NCBI GenBank assembly: GCA_951813575.1
Contig: OX638375.1
Coordinates: 3,301,042-3,365,041, forward strand
Direction of reading: 5' to 3'
Source: Candidatus Binatia bacterium
GTDB taxonomy: Bacteria; Desulfobacterota; Binatia; UBA9968; JAJDTQ01
DNA length: 64,000 nucleotides
The notes under the pieces are model-generated. The model saw only the letters and a program-made list of their open reading frames with translations. It made no database searches and had not been told where the DNA came from. Positions 44,115-52,779 of this stretch are shown piece by piece. Positions within the stretch are counted from its first letter, which is position 1. The number at the start of each line of letters is the position of its first letter. The position numbers and the translations under genes were made by a program.

Positions 44115-45113
44115 ATGGCCACACCCAGAATCGCCCTGATCCTCACCGGCGGCACCATCGACTCCGTGGGCGCCGATCGCCTCGACCTCGCCTGGTACAT
44201 CGAGAACAACAAGCGGCTCGGCGACGGCGAGCTGGTGGGGTCGGTGCCCGAGTTGGCCTCCATCGCCCAGGTGGAGCAGGTGCCGTTCCGGCGGCTGCCG
44301 AGCCATGCGCTGGTGGACCGCGACTGGCTCGACCTGGCCGGGGTGCTGCACGGGATCTTCGAACGGGACGAGGCCGACGGCGCGGTCATCACCCACGGCA
44401 CCAACACCCTGGAAGAGACCGCCTACTTCCTGAACCTGGTGCTCAAGACCGACCGGCCGGTGGTGCTGGTGGGGTCCATGCGGCCGGCGACGGCGTTGGG
44501 CGCGGACGGCTACCTGAACCTGTTCAATGCCGTGCGGGTGGCGGCGGATCCGGATTCAAGCGGACACGGGGTGCTGGCGGTGATGAACGACCGGATCTTC
44601 GGCGCCCGGGACCTCACCAAGACCGCGACCTACCGCGTCGAGGCGTTCCAGGGAAGGGACCTGGGACCGCTGGGCTTCGCCGACGCCGACGGCCGGGTGC
44701 GCTACCATCACCGCACGGTCAAGCCGCACACCACCGACACGGAGTTCGACGTGACCGGGCTGGAGTCGTTGCCGCGGGTGGACGTGGTGGTGTCGCACGC
44801 GGGCGCGGACGGCGCCATGATCGACGCCTGCGTTGCCGCGGGCGCCAGGGGCATCGTGTGCGCCGCCACCGGGGCGGGCCGCCCCACGCCGGCTCAGGAC
44901 GAGGCCTTCGAGCGCGCCCGGGCAAAGGGTGTGATCCTGTGCATCGGCAGCCGGGTCGGTTCGGGGAGGGTGGCCCGCAGCCCGACGTTGGCCGAGCACG
45001 GTGTGGTCACCGCCGACAACCTCCAGCCCTGGAAGGCCCGGGTGCTGCTGGCGCTGGCCCTCAACGTCACCGAGGACCCGGACGCCATTCAGCGGATGTT
45101 CGATACGTATTGA
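44115..45113 (+). CDS. L-asparaginase-like amidohydrolase
   Basis: 332 residues. Nucleophile Thr is in ALILTGGTIDS (TGGT at 11-14). The second catalytic block is THGTNTLEETAYFLNL at 93-108, and Lys is in GARDLTKTATYR. In classical asparaginases the second block reads THGTDT; here Asp is replaced by Asn97. Either the enzyme uses an Asn variant seen in some subgroups or its specificity differs. AAGGA precedes ATG 44115. It is followed by a REP array and lies next to the TcuAB genes. Confidence 0.88.
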   Translation: MATPRIALILTGGTIDSVGADRLDLAWYIENNKRLGDGELVGSVPELASIAQVEQVPFRRLPSHALVDRDWLDLAGVLHGIFERDEADGAVITHGTNTLEETAYFLNLVLKTDRPVVLVGSMRPATALGADGYLNLFNAVRVAADPDSSGHGVLAVMNDRIFGARDLTKTATYRVEAFQGRDLGPLGFADADGRVRYHHRTVKPHTTDTEFDVTGLESLPRVDVVVSHAGADGAMIDACVAAGARGIVCAATGAGRPTPAQDEAFERARAKGVILCIGSRVGSGRVARSPTLAEHGVVTADNLQPWKARVLLALALNVTEDPDAIQRMFDTY

Positions 45114-45131
45114 GGCCCCCACGCCGCCCCT

Positions 45132-45446
45132 GGACCCCGGGTCAAGCCCGGGGTGACGGGAAGGGGGCCTGGACCCCGGGTCAAGCCCGGGGTGACGGCA
45201 AGGGGGCCTGGACCCCGGGTCAAGCCCGGGGTGACGGGAAGGGGGCCTGGACCCCGGGTCAAGCCCGGGGTGACGCGGAGGGGACCTGGACCCCGGGTCA
45301 AGCCCGGGGTGACGGGAAGGGGGCCTGGACCCCGGGTCAAGCCCGGGGTGACGGCAAGGTAGCAGCCCACAAAACGTCACCGCGGGCCACCTCCCTGTCA
45401 CCACCGGGTCACCTCTCTGTCACCCCGGGCTTGACCCGGGGTCCAG
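45132..45446. repeat. Six tandem REP units at a 39-bp period plus one inverted copy
   Basis: Full palindromes start at 45132, 45171, 45210, 45249, 45288 and 45327, joined by GGGAAGGGGGCCT-type linkers; an opposite-orientation copy is at 45419-45446. The array lies between two convergent genes. Long open frames inside are repeat artefacts. Confidence 0.95.
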
Positions 45447-45489
45447 AAGCGGTGTCGTGTGGAAGGGCAGATGCCCCCGGTGTCGCGCC

Positions 45490-46608
45490 TCACCCCAGCA
45501 CGATCTTGCTCTCGTCCTCCCGCACCTCGATGGCGTTCTGGATCAGCGCGGCGTAGCGGTACACTGCGTGGGCGAACTTGCTGTAGGGGATGGTCAGGAA
45601 GAGCCCGGCCACCACGCCCAGGTGGATCACCAGCAGCGTCCCCATGGCGGCGGTTTCCCGGAAGACTAGCAGCAGCAGTCCGGTGAAGCTCGTCAGGAAC
45701 AGCATCCAGAGGAAGGTTTTGTCCAGGCTGAGCATCTTTTCCTCGGCCGGGTCCAGGTCGCTCTTGGACTTGAGGTAGAGGAGCCCCACGGTGCCGATGC
45801 ACATCATGACGCCGCCCACGGTGCCGAACACCACCGGCACGCTCAGGTAGGGGTAGGGCGCGTCCCAGTGCATGAAGTGGTGGTAGAAGGCCGCGACGGT
45901 GGTGGCGGCGAAGTCCAGCGCGAAGCCGTAGAACACCAGATGGTGGTGCCACATGCGGCTCTTGGAGAACTTCTCGTCGGGGTAGTTGCAGCCGTCGCCG
46001 CCGCCCTTCATGTACTGCAGCCCGAACGCCTCCTTCACGGCGCGGGCGAAGGCGGACACGTCGATCAGGTCCGCGATGCTGCCGCGGGTGCGGCGCCAGA
46101 AGCTCACGAAACCCGCCAGCAGCGCGAAGATGGCGTAGAAGAACATCACCGACGCCGGAAACACCATGGCGCCGTAGGGCACCACCGCGTAGAACGCGCC
46201 CGAGCCCTGGTGGGCGGAGAACAGCGTCGTGCTGCCCTGAAACACCAGGGTCAGCACGAAGGCCAGCACGATGCACACCGTGGTGACGAGCCCCACCAGG
46301 AAGGCGTTGTTCTTGTAGAAGCCCTTCAGCACCCGGGGCCAGGCGTAGTCCTCGTAGGTGTCGGCGCGCAGCCGCGACAGCGCCTGGGGCACGTTCACCC
46401 CGAACTCGTGGGGCGGCGCGTACTGGCACGCGTAGTAGCAGGCGCGGCACTCGAAGCACAGGTTGGACATGTAGACCAGGTCCTTGGTGTCGAAGGTGCG
46501 GCGCCGCTCCATGGCCGGGAACACCGCGCAGAAGCCCGCGCAGTAGCGGCAGGCGTTGCAGATGGTCATGACCCGGTCGGCTTCCTTGAGATGCTCAGAC
46601 GACGGCAC
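45490..46608 (-). CDS. tcuB: TcuB-like iron-sulfur/cytochrome membrane protein
   Basis: 372 residues. Two 4Fe-4S motifs, CNACRYCAGFC (Cys 17, 20, 23, 27) and CFECRACYYAC (Cys 51, 54, 57, 61), precede about six transmembrane helices (NNAFLVGLVTTVCIVLAFVLTLVF through FRETAAMGTLLVIHLGVVAGLFLTI) with several His suited to heme ligation. In tricarballylate utilisation TcuB reoxidises the FAD of TcuA and passes electrons to the quinone pool. GTG 46608 lies 14 bases inside the tcuA end. Confidence 0.9.
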   Translation of the reverse strand: MPSSEHLKEADRVMTICNACRYCAGFCAVFPAMERRRTFDTKDLVYMSNLCFECRACYYACQYAPPHEFGVNVPQALSRLRADTYEDYAWPRVLKGFYKNNAFLVGLVTTVCIVLAFVLTLVFQGSTTLFSAHQGSGAFYAVVPYGAMVFPASVMFFYAIFALLAGFVSFWRRTRGSIADLIDVSAFARAVKEAFGLQYMKGGGDGCNYPDEKFSKSRMWHHHLVFYGFALDFAATTVAAFYHHFMHWDAPYPYLSVPVVFGTVGGVMMCIGTVGLLYLKSKSDLDPAEEKMLSLDKTFLWMLFLTSFTGLLLLVFRETAAMGTLLVIHLGVVAGLFLTIPYSKFAHAVYRYAALIQNAIEVREDESKIVLG

Positions 46609-48013
46609 GCGCGGCCTCCCTTCCTGCGATGCGGCCGAACACCGTTCCGATGGTCATGCCGAATCCCGCCAGATACCCCTTGCCGAGGATGTTGCCGGAC
46701 ATCATCTCCCCGGCCGCGAAGATGTTGGGCGAGGGCTGGTCCTCGTTGAAGAGCACCTGGCACTGCTTGTTCACGGCCACGCCCATGTAGGTGAAGGTGA
46801 TCCCCGGCCGTAGCGGATAGCCGTAGAACGGCGGGGTGTCGATGACACGCGCCCAGTGGCTCTTGGGCGGGTCCATGCCCTCGGTGGCGCAGTCATCCAG
46901 TGTCGTGGGGTCGAAGGTCCCCGCCTTGACCGAGGCGTTGAACGCGTTGACCGTCTCCTCCGCCTTGGCCGGGTTCAAGTCCATGGCCGCGGCGAGCTGC
47001 CGGACCGAGTCCGCCTCGAAGGGCGGGAACACCGAGGGCAGGAACATGTCGATGGACTTGGCGTCCACGATGCAATAGGCCTCCTGCTCGGGCTGGCCGG
47101 CGATCAGGGTGCCCCAGATGGCGTAGCGCTTGGGCCAGAAGTCCTCGCCCTCGTCGTAGAAGCGCTCAGCGTGCTTGTTGAGCACGACGCCGAAGGGGAC
47201 GCAGTCGAGCCGCGTCACGATGCCGCCGTCGAACTTGGGCGCGCGCCCGTCCAGCGCGATGGCGTGGAAGCCCTTGGCCCGCCCCGCCGACTTCGCGCCG
47301 GCATCGAACAGTTCCCGCAGCACCCGGCCCTTGTTGTAGGGGGTGCCGCGGATGATGAAGTTGTCCGCCGCGTCGCCCCAGTACTCCTTGAGCCACGGCA
47401 CGTTGGCCTCGAAGCCGCCGGAGGCGCCGATGAAGGCCTTGGCCGCCACCTCGCGCGTCTGGCCGTTATGCTCCACCACCGCGGAGCGGAACACCCCGTC
47501 TTCGATGTTCAGGTCCCGCACCTCGGTGTCGTACTCGGCCCGGATGCCCATCTTCTCGGCGGTGTCGTAGTAGGCGTTCATCAGCGCCTTGCCGCCGCCC
47601 AGGAAAAACGCGTTGGTGCGCGAAAGCTGCAGCGTGCCGCGCAAGGACGGCTGCCATTTGATCCCGTGGGCCGACATCCATTCGCCCGCGTCCTGGGACT
47701 GGCGGATGCAGTAGCGCGCCAACTCCTCGTTGGTGTCGCCGCCGGTCACCCGCAGCAGGTCCTCGTAGAACTCGTCCTCCGGATACGTCCCCGTGAGGAA
47801 TCCGTCCTCGCCCTCGTGCATGTAGCGAAGGTTCCGCGTATGCCGGCTGTTGCCGCCCCGAAACGCCTTGGGCGCCGCCTCCAGCACCAGCACGCTGGCG
47901 CCCCCGTGCCGCGCCATGATGGCCGCGCACATCGCCGCATTCCCCCCGCCCGCGATGAGCACATCAACCTCGGGAACCTCTCCCGAACCCCCTCCGGTGG
48001 ATGAAGAAGCCAT
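46595..48013 (-). CDS. tcuA: TcuA-like FAD-dependent tricarballylate dehydrogenase
   Basis: 472 residues. The FAD motif is DVLIAGGGNAAMCAAIMARHGGASVLVLE; RGGNSRHTRNLRY and the C-terminal GITFTYMGVAVNKQCQVLFNEDQPSPNIFAAGEMMSGNILGKGYLAGFGMTIGTVFGRIAG are typical of TcuA/FrdA-type dehydrogenases. It should oxidise tricarballylate (or a similar tricarboxylate) to cis-aconitate with TcuB as redox partner. ATG 48013. The transporter (TcuC) and regulator (TcuR) are not adjacent. Confidence 0.9.
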   Translation of the reverse strand: MASSSTGGGSGEVPEVDVLIAGGGNAAMCAAIMARHGGASVLVLEAAPKAFRGGNSRHTRNLRYMHEGEDGFLTGTYPEDEFYEDLLRVTGGDTNEELARYCIRQSQDAGEWMSAHGIKWQPSLRGTLQLSRTNAFFLGGGKALMNAYYDTAEKMGIRAEYDTEVRDLNIEDGVFRSAVVEHNGQTREVAAKAFIGASGGFEANVPWLKEYWGDAADNFIIRGTPYNKGRVLRELFDAGAKSAGRAKGFHAIALDGRAPKFDGGIVTRLDCVPFGVVLNKHAERFYDEGEDFWPKRYAIWGTLIAGQPEQEAYCIVDAKSIDMFLPSVFPPFEADSVRQLAAAMDLNPAKAEETVNAFNASVKAGTFDPTTLDDCATEGMDPPKSHWARVIDTPPFYGYPLRPGITFTYMGVAVNKQCQVLFNEDQPSPNIFAAGEMMSGNILGKGYLAGFGMTIGTVFGRIAGREAARAVV

Positions 48014-48124
48014 GACGCTACGTGTTAGTGGACATGCGGAATTCTGTCAACTTGCGATTCCGTCTGTAGAACCCCGAACACGCCATTCCCGCACCCCCTC
48101 CGTCATTCCCGCACCCCCTCCGTC

Positions 48125-48144
48125 ATTCCCGCGAAAGCGGGAAT
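48125..48144. repeat. Short palindrome ATTCCCGC-GAAA-GCGGGAAT
   Basis: Perfect 8-bp inverted repeat with GAAA loop, preceded by three CATTCCCGCACCCCCTCCGT-type tandem units. Same class as 35102-35121. No gene lies in 48014-48229. Confidence 0.7.
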
Positions 48145-48229
48145 CCAGGCGGGGTGGCGTGCGGCGCCCAATTTGACAACCCCACACCTCCCTTGCCACA
48201 AAGTAACTTCACCATTCAGGAGGACTCCC

Positions 48230-49225
48230 GTGGAACTTGGCATCTATTTCCGTTCTTTCTTCACCAACCCCACGCGCCCGCTGCACGAGCAGATCGACGA
48301 CGCCGTCGAGATCTGCCACGTCGCCCGCGACTGCGGCTTCGCCGCCATCACCATGCCGCAGCACTGGGTGTCGCACCCCACCATCTGGCCGCAGCCCTTC
48401 CCCATGCTGGCGCGGCTGGCCCCGGAGGTGGGCGAGATGCGGCTCCAGACCGGCATCGTGCTGCTGCCGCTCCACAACCCGCTCCAGGTGGCGGAAGACG
48501 TGGCCACCCTGGACCACATCGCCAAGGGCCGTTTCGTCCTCGGCGTCGGCCTCGGCTACCGCGACACCGAGCTCGAGGCCGTGGCCTCCAACCGCAAGCA
48601 GCGGGTCTCCCGCCTCACCGAGTCCATCGAAGTGATGAAGAAGCTCTGGACCGGCGAGGAGATCGACCACGAGGGCAAGTACTGGACCGTGCACGGCGCC
48701 AAGATGGGATTCACGCCCATCCAGAAGCCCCATCCGCCCATCTGGATCGCCTGCCAGAGCGAAGGCGCGGTGCGCCGCTCCGCCCGCATCGCCGACGCCG
48801 CCTACCTGGCCCCCCAGGTCGGCTTCGACGACGTCGCCCATCTCATCTCCATCTACCGCGACGAGCGCAGCGTCACCGGCCAGGACCCCGGCCGCATCAC
48901 CATCTCCCGGGGCGTGGCCTATGCCCCCAACCGCGAGACCGCCATCGCCCAGGCGCGCGAGTCCGCCGCGTCTTCCTACAAGATGTACAGCAGTTGGAAC
49001 ATGCAGGAAGACACCATGGTCAAGATCAACATCGCCTCCGACTCCGAAGTCAGCGCCTGGGCCGTAACCGGCAACGCCGACGACTGCCTGCAGGACCTCG
49101 GCCGGCTGGCCGAGGACGGCGTCGAGTACGTGGGCATGACGCTCCTCAACATGCCCAAGGACCTGTCGGGGCGGAAGGAATACCTGCAGGGGCTGGCGGA
49201 GAACGTGCTGCACCGGATGAAGTAG
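48230..49225 (+). CDS. LLM class flavin-dependent oxidoreductase
   Basis: 331 residues from GTG 48230, which has CAGGAGG five bases upstream; the longer frame from 48173 adds 19 residues without family support. Blocks are VELGIYFRSFFTNPTRPLHEQIDDAVEICHVARDCGFAAITMPQHWV, LQTGIVLLPLHNPLQVAEDVATLDHIAKGRFVLGVGLGYRDTELEAV and PPIWIACQSEGAVRRSARIADAAYLAPQVG. It is the third luciferase-like monooxygenase in the window and stands alone downstream of a divergent TcuAB pair. Confidence 0.9.
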   Translation: MELGIYFRSFFTNPTRPLHEQIDDAVEICHVARDCGFAAITMPQHWVSHPTIWPQPFPMLARLAPEVGEMRLQTGIVLLPLHNPLQVAEDVATLDHIAKGRFVLGVGLGYRDTELEAVASNRKQRVSRLTESIEVMKKLWTGEEIDHEGKYWTVHGAKMGFTPIQKPHPPIWIACQSEGAVRRSARIADAAYLAPQVGFDDVAHLISIYRDERSVTGQDPGRITISRGVAYAPNRETAIAQARESAASSYKMYSSWNMQEDTMVKINIASDSEVSAWAVTGNADDCLQDLGRLAEDGVEYVGMTLLNMPKDLSGRKEYLQGLAENVLHRMK

Positions 49226-49253
49226 GCCGCGCCAATCGAAGGGCCAACACCCG

Positions 49254-49312
49254 TTCGCCCTGAGCCCTTCGGCAAGCTCAGGACAGGCTTCGCGAAGCGA
49301 AGTCGAAGGGCG
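49254..49312. repeat. Palindromic repeat of the CCTTCGACAAGCTCAGGACAGG class
   Basis: The segment carries complementary CCCTGAG/CTCAGGACAGG and CTTCG/CGAAG blocks. Shorter relatives flank the autotransporter genes (54028-54049 and 63272-63297), so it is a second repeat family distinct from the REP palindromes. Confidence 0.55.
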
Positions 49313-49331
49313 CCAACCAGCGAGGACCCCC

Positions 49332-49802
49332 ATGGCGCTTGAGATCGAGCGCAAGTTCCTGGTCACCGGAGACGAGTGGCGCCAGGCCGAGGGCACCGTC
49401 CTCCGCCAAGGCTACCTGAGCACCCACCCCAAACGCACCGTCCGCGTCCGCGTCGAGGGCGATAAGGCCACTCTGAGCATCAAGGGTATCACCCGCGGCG
49501 CCACCCGCTTCGAATACGAGTACGAAATCCCCCCCGAAGACGCCGCCGAACTGCTCCGCCTGTGCGAACCACCGCTGATCGAGAAGGTACGCCGCCGCCT
49601 GGAGCACGACGGCCTCGTCTGGGAAGTCGACGAGTTTCTCGGCGAAAACCAGGGCCTCGTCGTCGCCGAGGTCGAACTCGACCGCGAAGACCGCCCGTTC
49701 GCCAAGCCCGCATGGACGGGCGAAGAAGTCACCCACGACCCCCGCTTCTACAACGCCAACCTTGTGGCAAATCCTTTCACCAAGTGGCAAAATCCTGATT
49801 AG
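49332..49802 (+). CDS. CYTH-domain triphosphate tunnel metalloenzyme
   Basis: 156 residues. The hallmark ExExK motif is EIERKFLV at residues 4-11. Further tunnel residues are RTVRVRVEGDKATLSIKG (RxRxxxxxxxxTxK), RFEYEYEIPPEDAAELL, IEKVRRRL and EVDEFLGENQGLVVAEVELDRED. Family members hydrolyse triphosphate or related polyphosphates. Length and order are normal for a stand-alone CYTH protein. GAGGA precedes ATG 49332. Confidence 0.92.
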   Translation: MALEIERKFLVTGDEWRQAEGTVLRQGYLSTHPKRTVRVRVEGDKATLSIKGITRGATRFEYEYEIPPEDAAELLRLCEPPLIEKVRRRLEHDGLVWEVDEFLGENQGLVVAEVELDREDRPFAKPAWTGEEVTHDPRFYNANLVANPFTKWQNPD

Positions 49803-49840
49803 CGCTCCGGCACCGGGGTGCCCCGGGTCTTCCCGAACAC

Positions 49841-49933
49841 GGAGGGGTGGCCGAGTGGTTTAAGGCACCGGTCTTGAAAATCGGCGTCCGCCTAACAAGT
49901 GGACCGCGAGTTCGAATCTCGCCCCCTCCGCCA
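49841..49933 (+). tRNA. tRNA-Ser(TGA)
   Basis: Acceptor GGAGGGG (49841-49847) pairs with CCCCTCC (49923-49929); discriminator G and an encoded CCA follow (49930-49933). The D-arm is GGCCGAGTGGTTTAAGGCAC, the anticodon loop CTTGAAA reads TGA, a long class II variable arm (GCGTCCGCCTAACAAGTGGA-type) is present, and the T-arm is GAGTTCGAATCTC. Confidence 0.97.
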
Positions 49934-50251
49934 TTCCCGCCGTCAGTGACATTCTCCGGTCGGCAGGCGCAACCGCCGGAACCGCGCGGTCCTTGGGCAT
50001 TCCGGCCGGAATAACTAAACCTCCGGCCTTCCGGGAGCACTGGAATTTGCCTGTTTTCGTTCTCTCTCGGCGCCTATTCTCCAACACAATTAAACCACGG
50101 CGATTTGGTACAGTTGAACTGTACCTCCAAGAATCAAGGACTTAGCGGGAATTCGTCGGCAGAGGGTTTGAAGGCCGCTCGCTCGGGCGAGCGCAAATCT
50201 TGTCGAACCGCGTGGATTGGAAGCGCGGCGGTTCGGAAGGGGCCCCGCCGC
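49934..50251. other. Gene-free segment downstream of tRNA-Ser with a perfect 9-1-9 palindrome
   Basis: About 318 bases. An AT-richer patch (50035-50150) holds GGTACAGTTGAACTGTACC at 50107-50125, a perfect inverted repeat that looks like an operator. No gene was recognised, and no copy of the tRNA 3' end was seen further downstream. Confidence 0.5.
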
Positions 50252-50650
50252 CTACCGACGCCACGCCGCGCGCTGATCTTCCCAGGCAAGCGGCACATCG
50301 CGCAGGAGGTCGGCGAGGGTGATCCCCTTGGGCTGGCGCCCGTCGAGGATCGCGGCGACGATGTCGGGGGCGAGGCAGGTGAGCGGCAACAGGCGGCAGA
50401 CATAGGCAAGGGTCACGCCCTCCTGGGCGGCGAGGTCGGTGATGGATCTGGCCTCGCCGCTCTCGATCCGCCGCCGCCAGCGGTGGGCCTTCACCAGCGC
50501 CCGGACCATGGTTTCGTCGCGGGCGGGCTTCGCGGGTGCCGGAGCGGCGCCGTCGGGCGCGATGACGTATTTGCGCCCGCCGCGGCGCGTGATCCGTATC
50601 GGAATGCGGACGGTGACGGTGTCCACCTCCGGGCTCGTTCTGGTGTTCAT
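50252..50650 (-). CDS. Small HTH-containing protein of the recombinase module
   Basis: 132 residues from ATG 50650. VTVRIPIRITRRGGRKYVIAPDG is followed by MVRALVKAHRWRRRIESGEARSITDLAAQEGVTLAYVCRLLPLTCLAPDIVAAILDGRQPKGITLADLL, with a helix-turn-helix in DLAAQEGVTLAYVCRLL. This gene type regularly follows serine recombinases of this class. The start overlaps the recombinase stop (ATGA). Probable DNA-binding accessory factor; exact role unknown. Confidence 0.75.
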   Translation of the reverse strand: MNTRTSPEVDTVTVRIPIRITRRGGRKYVIAPDGAAPAPAKPARDETMVRALVKAHRWRRRIESGEARSITDLAAQEGVTLAYVCRLLPLTCLAPDIVAAILDGRQPKGITLADLLRDVPLAWEDQRAAWRR

Positions 50651-52032
50651 GCTACTGCCTCCAGGTTCGATGGGTCGCCCTCGGCCGTCTCCCCGACCGG
50701 TTCGGGCAGCAGCTCGCCGATGAGGCCGTGGAGCCCGGCAAGGCGGAGTTGGACGTCGACGGCGTCGGGCGCGACCGCGACGCCGGCGACCAGGAGCCGG
50801 GTGATGCGCGCCTGCTCGGCCGGGAACAGCTCCTCCCAGACCTCGTCGAGGCGGCCGAGCGCGTCGGTCGCCTCGCGTTCGTTGGCCGCCGCGTTCGCCC
50901 CTCCGGCAGCGCCGCAGGCGGCGAGGGTGCGGGCGGCGATCTCCGGCGCCTGGAGAAGCCCGCGCACCTGATCCGTGACCAGGCCCTCGATCTCCGATGC
51001 CGCGATCGAGCGCACGGGGCAGTCCGAGATGCCGCCCTTGGTGCGTTTCGAGCAGACGTAATAGCGATAGAGCCGCCCGTGCCGGCGGGTGTGGGTGGGC
51101 GTCATGGCCCCGCCGCAGGCGGCGCAGCGCAAGAGGCCCTTCAGCAAGGCCGGCGTTTGGGCACGGGTCCGGTTGGTGCGGGCCCGGCCGTTCTCGGTGA
51201 AGATGGCATGCACCTTGTCCCACAACGCGCGGGGCACGATGGCCTCGTGCTCGCCGGGGTAGGCCGTTCCCTTGTGCACCGCCTCGCCGAGATAGACCCG
51301 GTTGTGAAGCAGGCGGTAGAGCACGCCCTTGTCGAAGGGCCGGCCGGGGTGATGCCTGCCGGCCGCCGTGACCCAGGACTTCGTCGTCCGGCCCTCGGCC
51401 GCGAGCTCCTTCACCAGCACGGTCGCCGAGCCGCGGGCGATGAAGCGCTCGAAGATCTCGCGGACGAGAGCAGTCTCCCCGGCGTTGACCACCAGCTTGC
51501 GTTTCACCACGTCGTAGCCAAGCGGCGGTCGGCCGCCCATCCACATGCCCTTCTTGCGCGAGGCGGCGACCTTGTCGCGGATGCGCTCGGCGGTGACCTC
51601 GCGCTCGAACTGGGCGAAGGAGAGCAGGATGTTGAGGATCAGCCGGCCCATCGGGGTGGTGGTGTTGAACTGCTGGGTGATCGAGACGAAGGTGACGCCG
51701 TGGGTCTCGAACACCCCGATCAGCTTGGCGAAGTCCATGAGCGAGCGGCTCAGCCGATCGATCTTGTAGACCACCACGATGTCGATGCGGCCGGCCTCGA
51801 TGTCGGCGAGGAGGCGTTCGAGCGCCGGGCGCTCGAGGGTGGCGCCGGAGATACCGCCGTCGTCGTAGCGCTCGTCCATCGCCACCCAGCCCTCGGGCTT
51901 CTGGCTCGCGATGTAGGCCTCGCAGGCCTCGCGCTGGGCATCGAGGCTGTTGAACTCCTGCTCCAGGCCCTCCTCGCTCGACTTGCGGGTATAGACGGCG
52001 CAGCGGTGCTTACGGATCGGGGTCTTGCTCAT
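50647..52032 (-). CDS. Large serine recombinase
   Basis: 461 residues. The resolvase domain has the nucleophile in VYTRKSSEEG (Ser18 or Ser19), DDGGISGATLERPALERLLADIEAGRIDIVVVYKIDRLSRS and FEREVTAERIRDK. A recombinase domain (PPLGYDVVKRKLVVN... with RLLHNRVYLGEAVHKG) and a zinc-ribbon (LRCAACGGAMTPTHT...YYVCSKRTKGGISDCP) follow. The C-terminus is coiled. Start and stop overlap neighbouring genes by four bases, so four genes form one operon. It presumably mobilised the element. Confidence 0.95.
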   Translation of the reverse strand: MSKTPIRKHRCAVYTRKSSEEGLEQEFNSLDAQREACEAYIASQKPEGWVAMDERYDDGGISGATLERPALERLLADIEAGRIDIVVVYKIDRLSRSLMDFAKLIGVFETHGVTFVSITQQFNTTTPMGRLILNILLSFAQFEREVTAERIRDKVAASRKKGMWMGGRPPLGYDVVKRKLVVNAGETALVREIFERFIARGSATVLVKELAAEGRTTKSWVTAAGRHHPGRPFDKGVLYRLLHNRVYLGEAVHKGTAYPGEHEAIVPRALWDKVHAIFTENGRARTNRTRAQTPALLKGLLRCAACGGAMTPTHTRRHGRLYRYYVCSKRTKGGISDCPVRSIAASEIEGLVTDQVRGLLQAPEIAARTLAACGAAGGANAAANEREATDALGRLDEVWEELFPAEQARITRLLVAGVAVAPDAVDVQLRLAGLHGLIGELLPEPVGETAEGDPSNLEAVA

Positions 52033-52478
52033 CGCGCACCTCCATGGTTGCGCAGGCCGAAGAACAGCGGCCCGTTCCAGCGGGTGCCGGTGATGGTGCG
52101 GGTGATCGCCGAGAGCGACCTGTAGGGCCGGCCCTGGTACTCGAAGCCGCCCTCGATCACGGTGACGCAGTGCTCGATACCCTGGTACTCGCGCACCAGC
52201 CGGGTGCCGGTCAGGAGCTTCTCTTCCGGCCGCGCCCTCTTGGCCCGACCGCCATCCGGCGCATCCTCATCGACGATCAGCGCATCGAGCCGGGCCCGGT
52301 GGGAGGGGTCGAGACCAACATGGGTGAGTTCCTGGATGCGGTGGGCGATGCCGCGCACCAGGAACCCTTTGCGATAGGCCGGCGGTTCGTCGGCGTAATA
52401 CTCCCGCCACAGCTCCTTGAGCCGGGTCTGGGGAAGGCTCGGGAGCTCGGCGATCTGCTTCAGGATGGGGCTGGTCAT
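52029..52478 (-). CDS. DUF2924 family protein
   Basis: 149 residues from ATG 52478 (GGAGG just upstream). LPQTRLKELWREYYADEPPAYRKGFLVRGIAHRIQELTHVGL and GTRLVREYQGIEHCVTVIEGGFEYQGRPYRSLSAITRTITGTRWNGPLFFGL are DUF2924 hallmarks; the second part recalls a DNA-binding RAMA-like fold. The family is a constant partner of recombinases in these elements. Its stop overlaps the recombinase start. Confidence 0.9.
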   Translation of the reverse strand: MTSPILKQIAELPSLPQTRLKELWREYYADEPPAYRKGFLVRGIAHRIQELTHVGLDPSHRARLDALIVDEDAPDGGRAKRARPEEKLLTGTRLVREYQGIEHCVTVIEGGFEYQGRPYRSLSAITRTITGTRWNGPLFFGLRNHGGAR

Positions 52479-52690
52479 GGGCCTCCTCCGTTCTCTCGGT
52501 TTGGAAGGCGATACACGCTCTTGTCGGCCGGGAAGTCCAGAGAACCTTCTCTCAATCCATTGGAATCGTGAGGTTTTCTGCTGCCGCGCCGGGTCACGAA
52601 CCGGGCGATGCCGGCGGCGAGGATGGCGGCCACCTCGTCGAGGCGCTCGGTGGCGCTCATGCGGCCGGGATCGAGGGCGTTGTGGGTCAT
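52475..52690 (-). CDS. Small protein upstream of DUF2924
   Basis: 71 residues. The conserved part is ATERLDEVAAILAAGIARFVTRRGSRK, found in the short proteins that precede DUF2924 genes in recombinase modules. The stop overlaps the DUF2924 ATG by four bases. The C-terminal 25 residues look unrelated to the usual end. Function is unknown. Confidence 0.65.
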   Translation of the reverse strand: MTHNALDPGRMSATERLDEVAAILAAGIARFVTRRGSRKPHDSNGLREGSLDFPADKSVYRLPNRENGGGP

Positions 52691-52779
52691 CGTGGCATGC
52701 CGTCTTCGCTCGGCCGGTGAATCCGGCCCCTACCTGGTAAAAGCGACTTTCGGCGGCGGATTGGGACACGCGGCTACTA

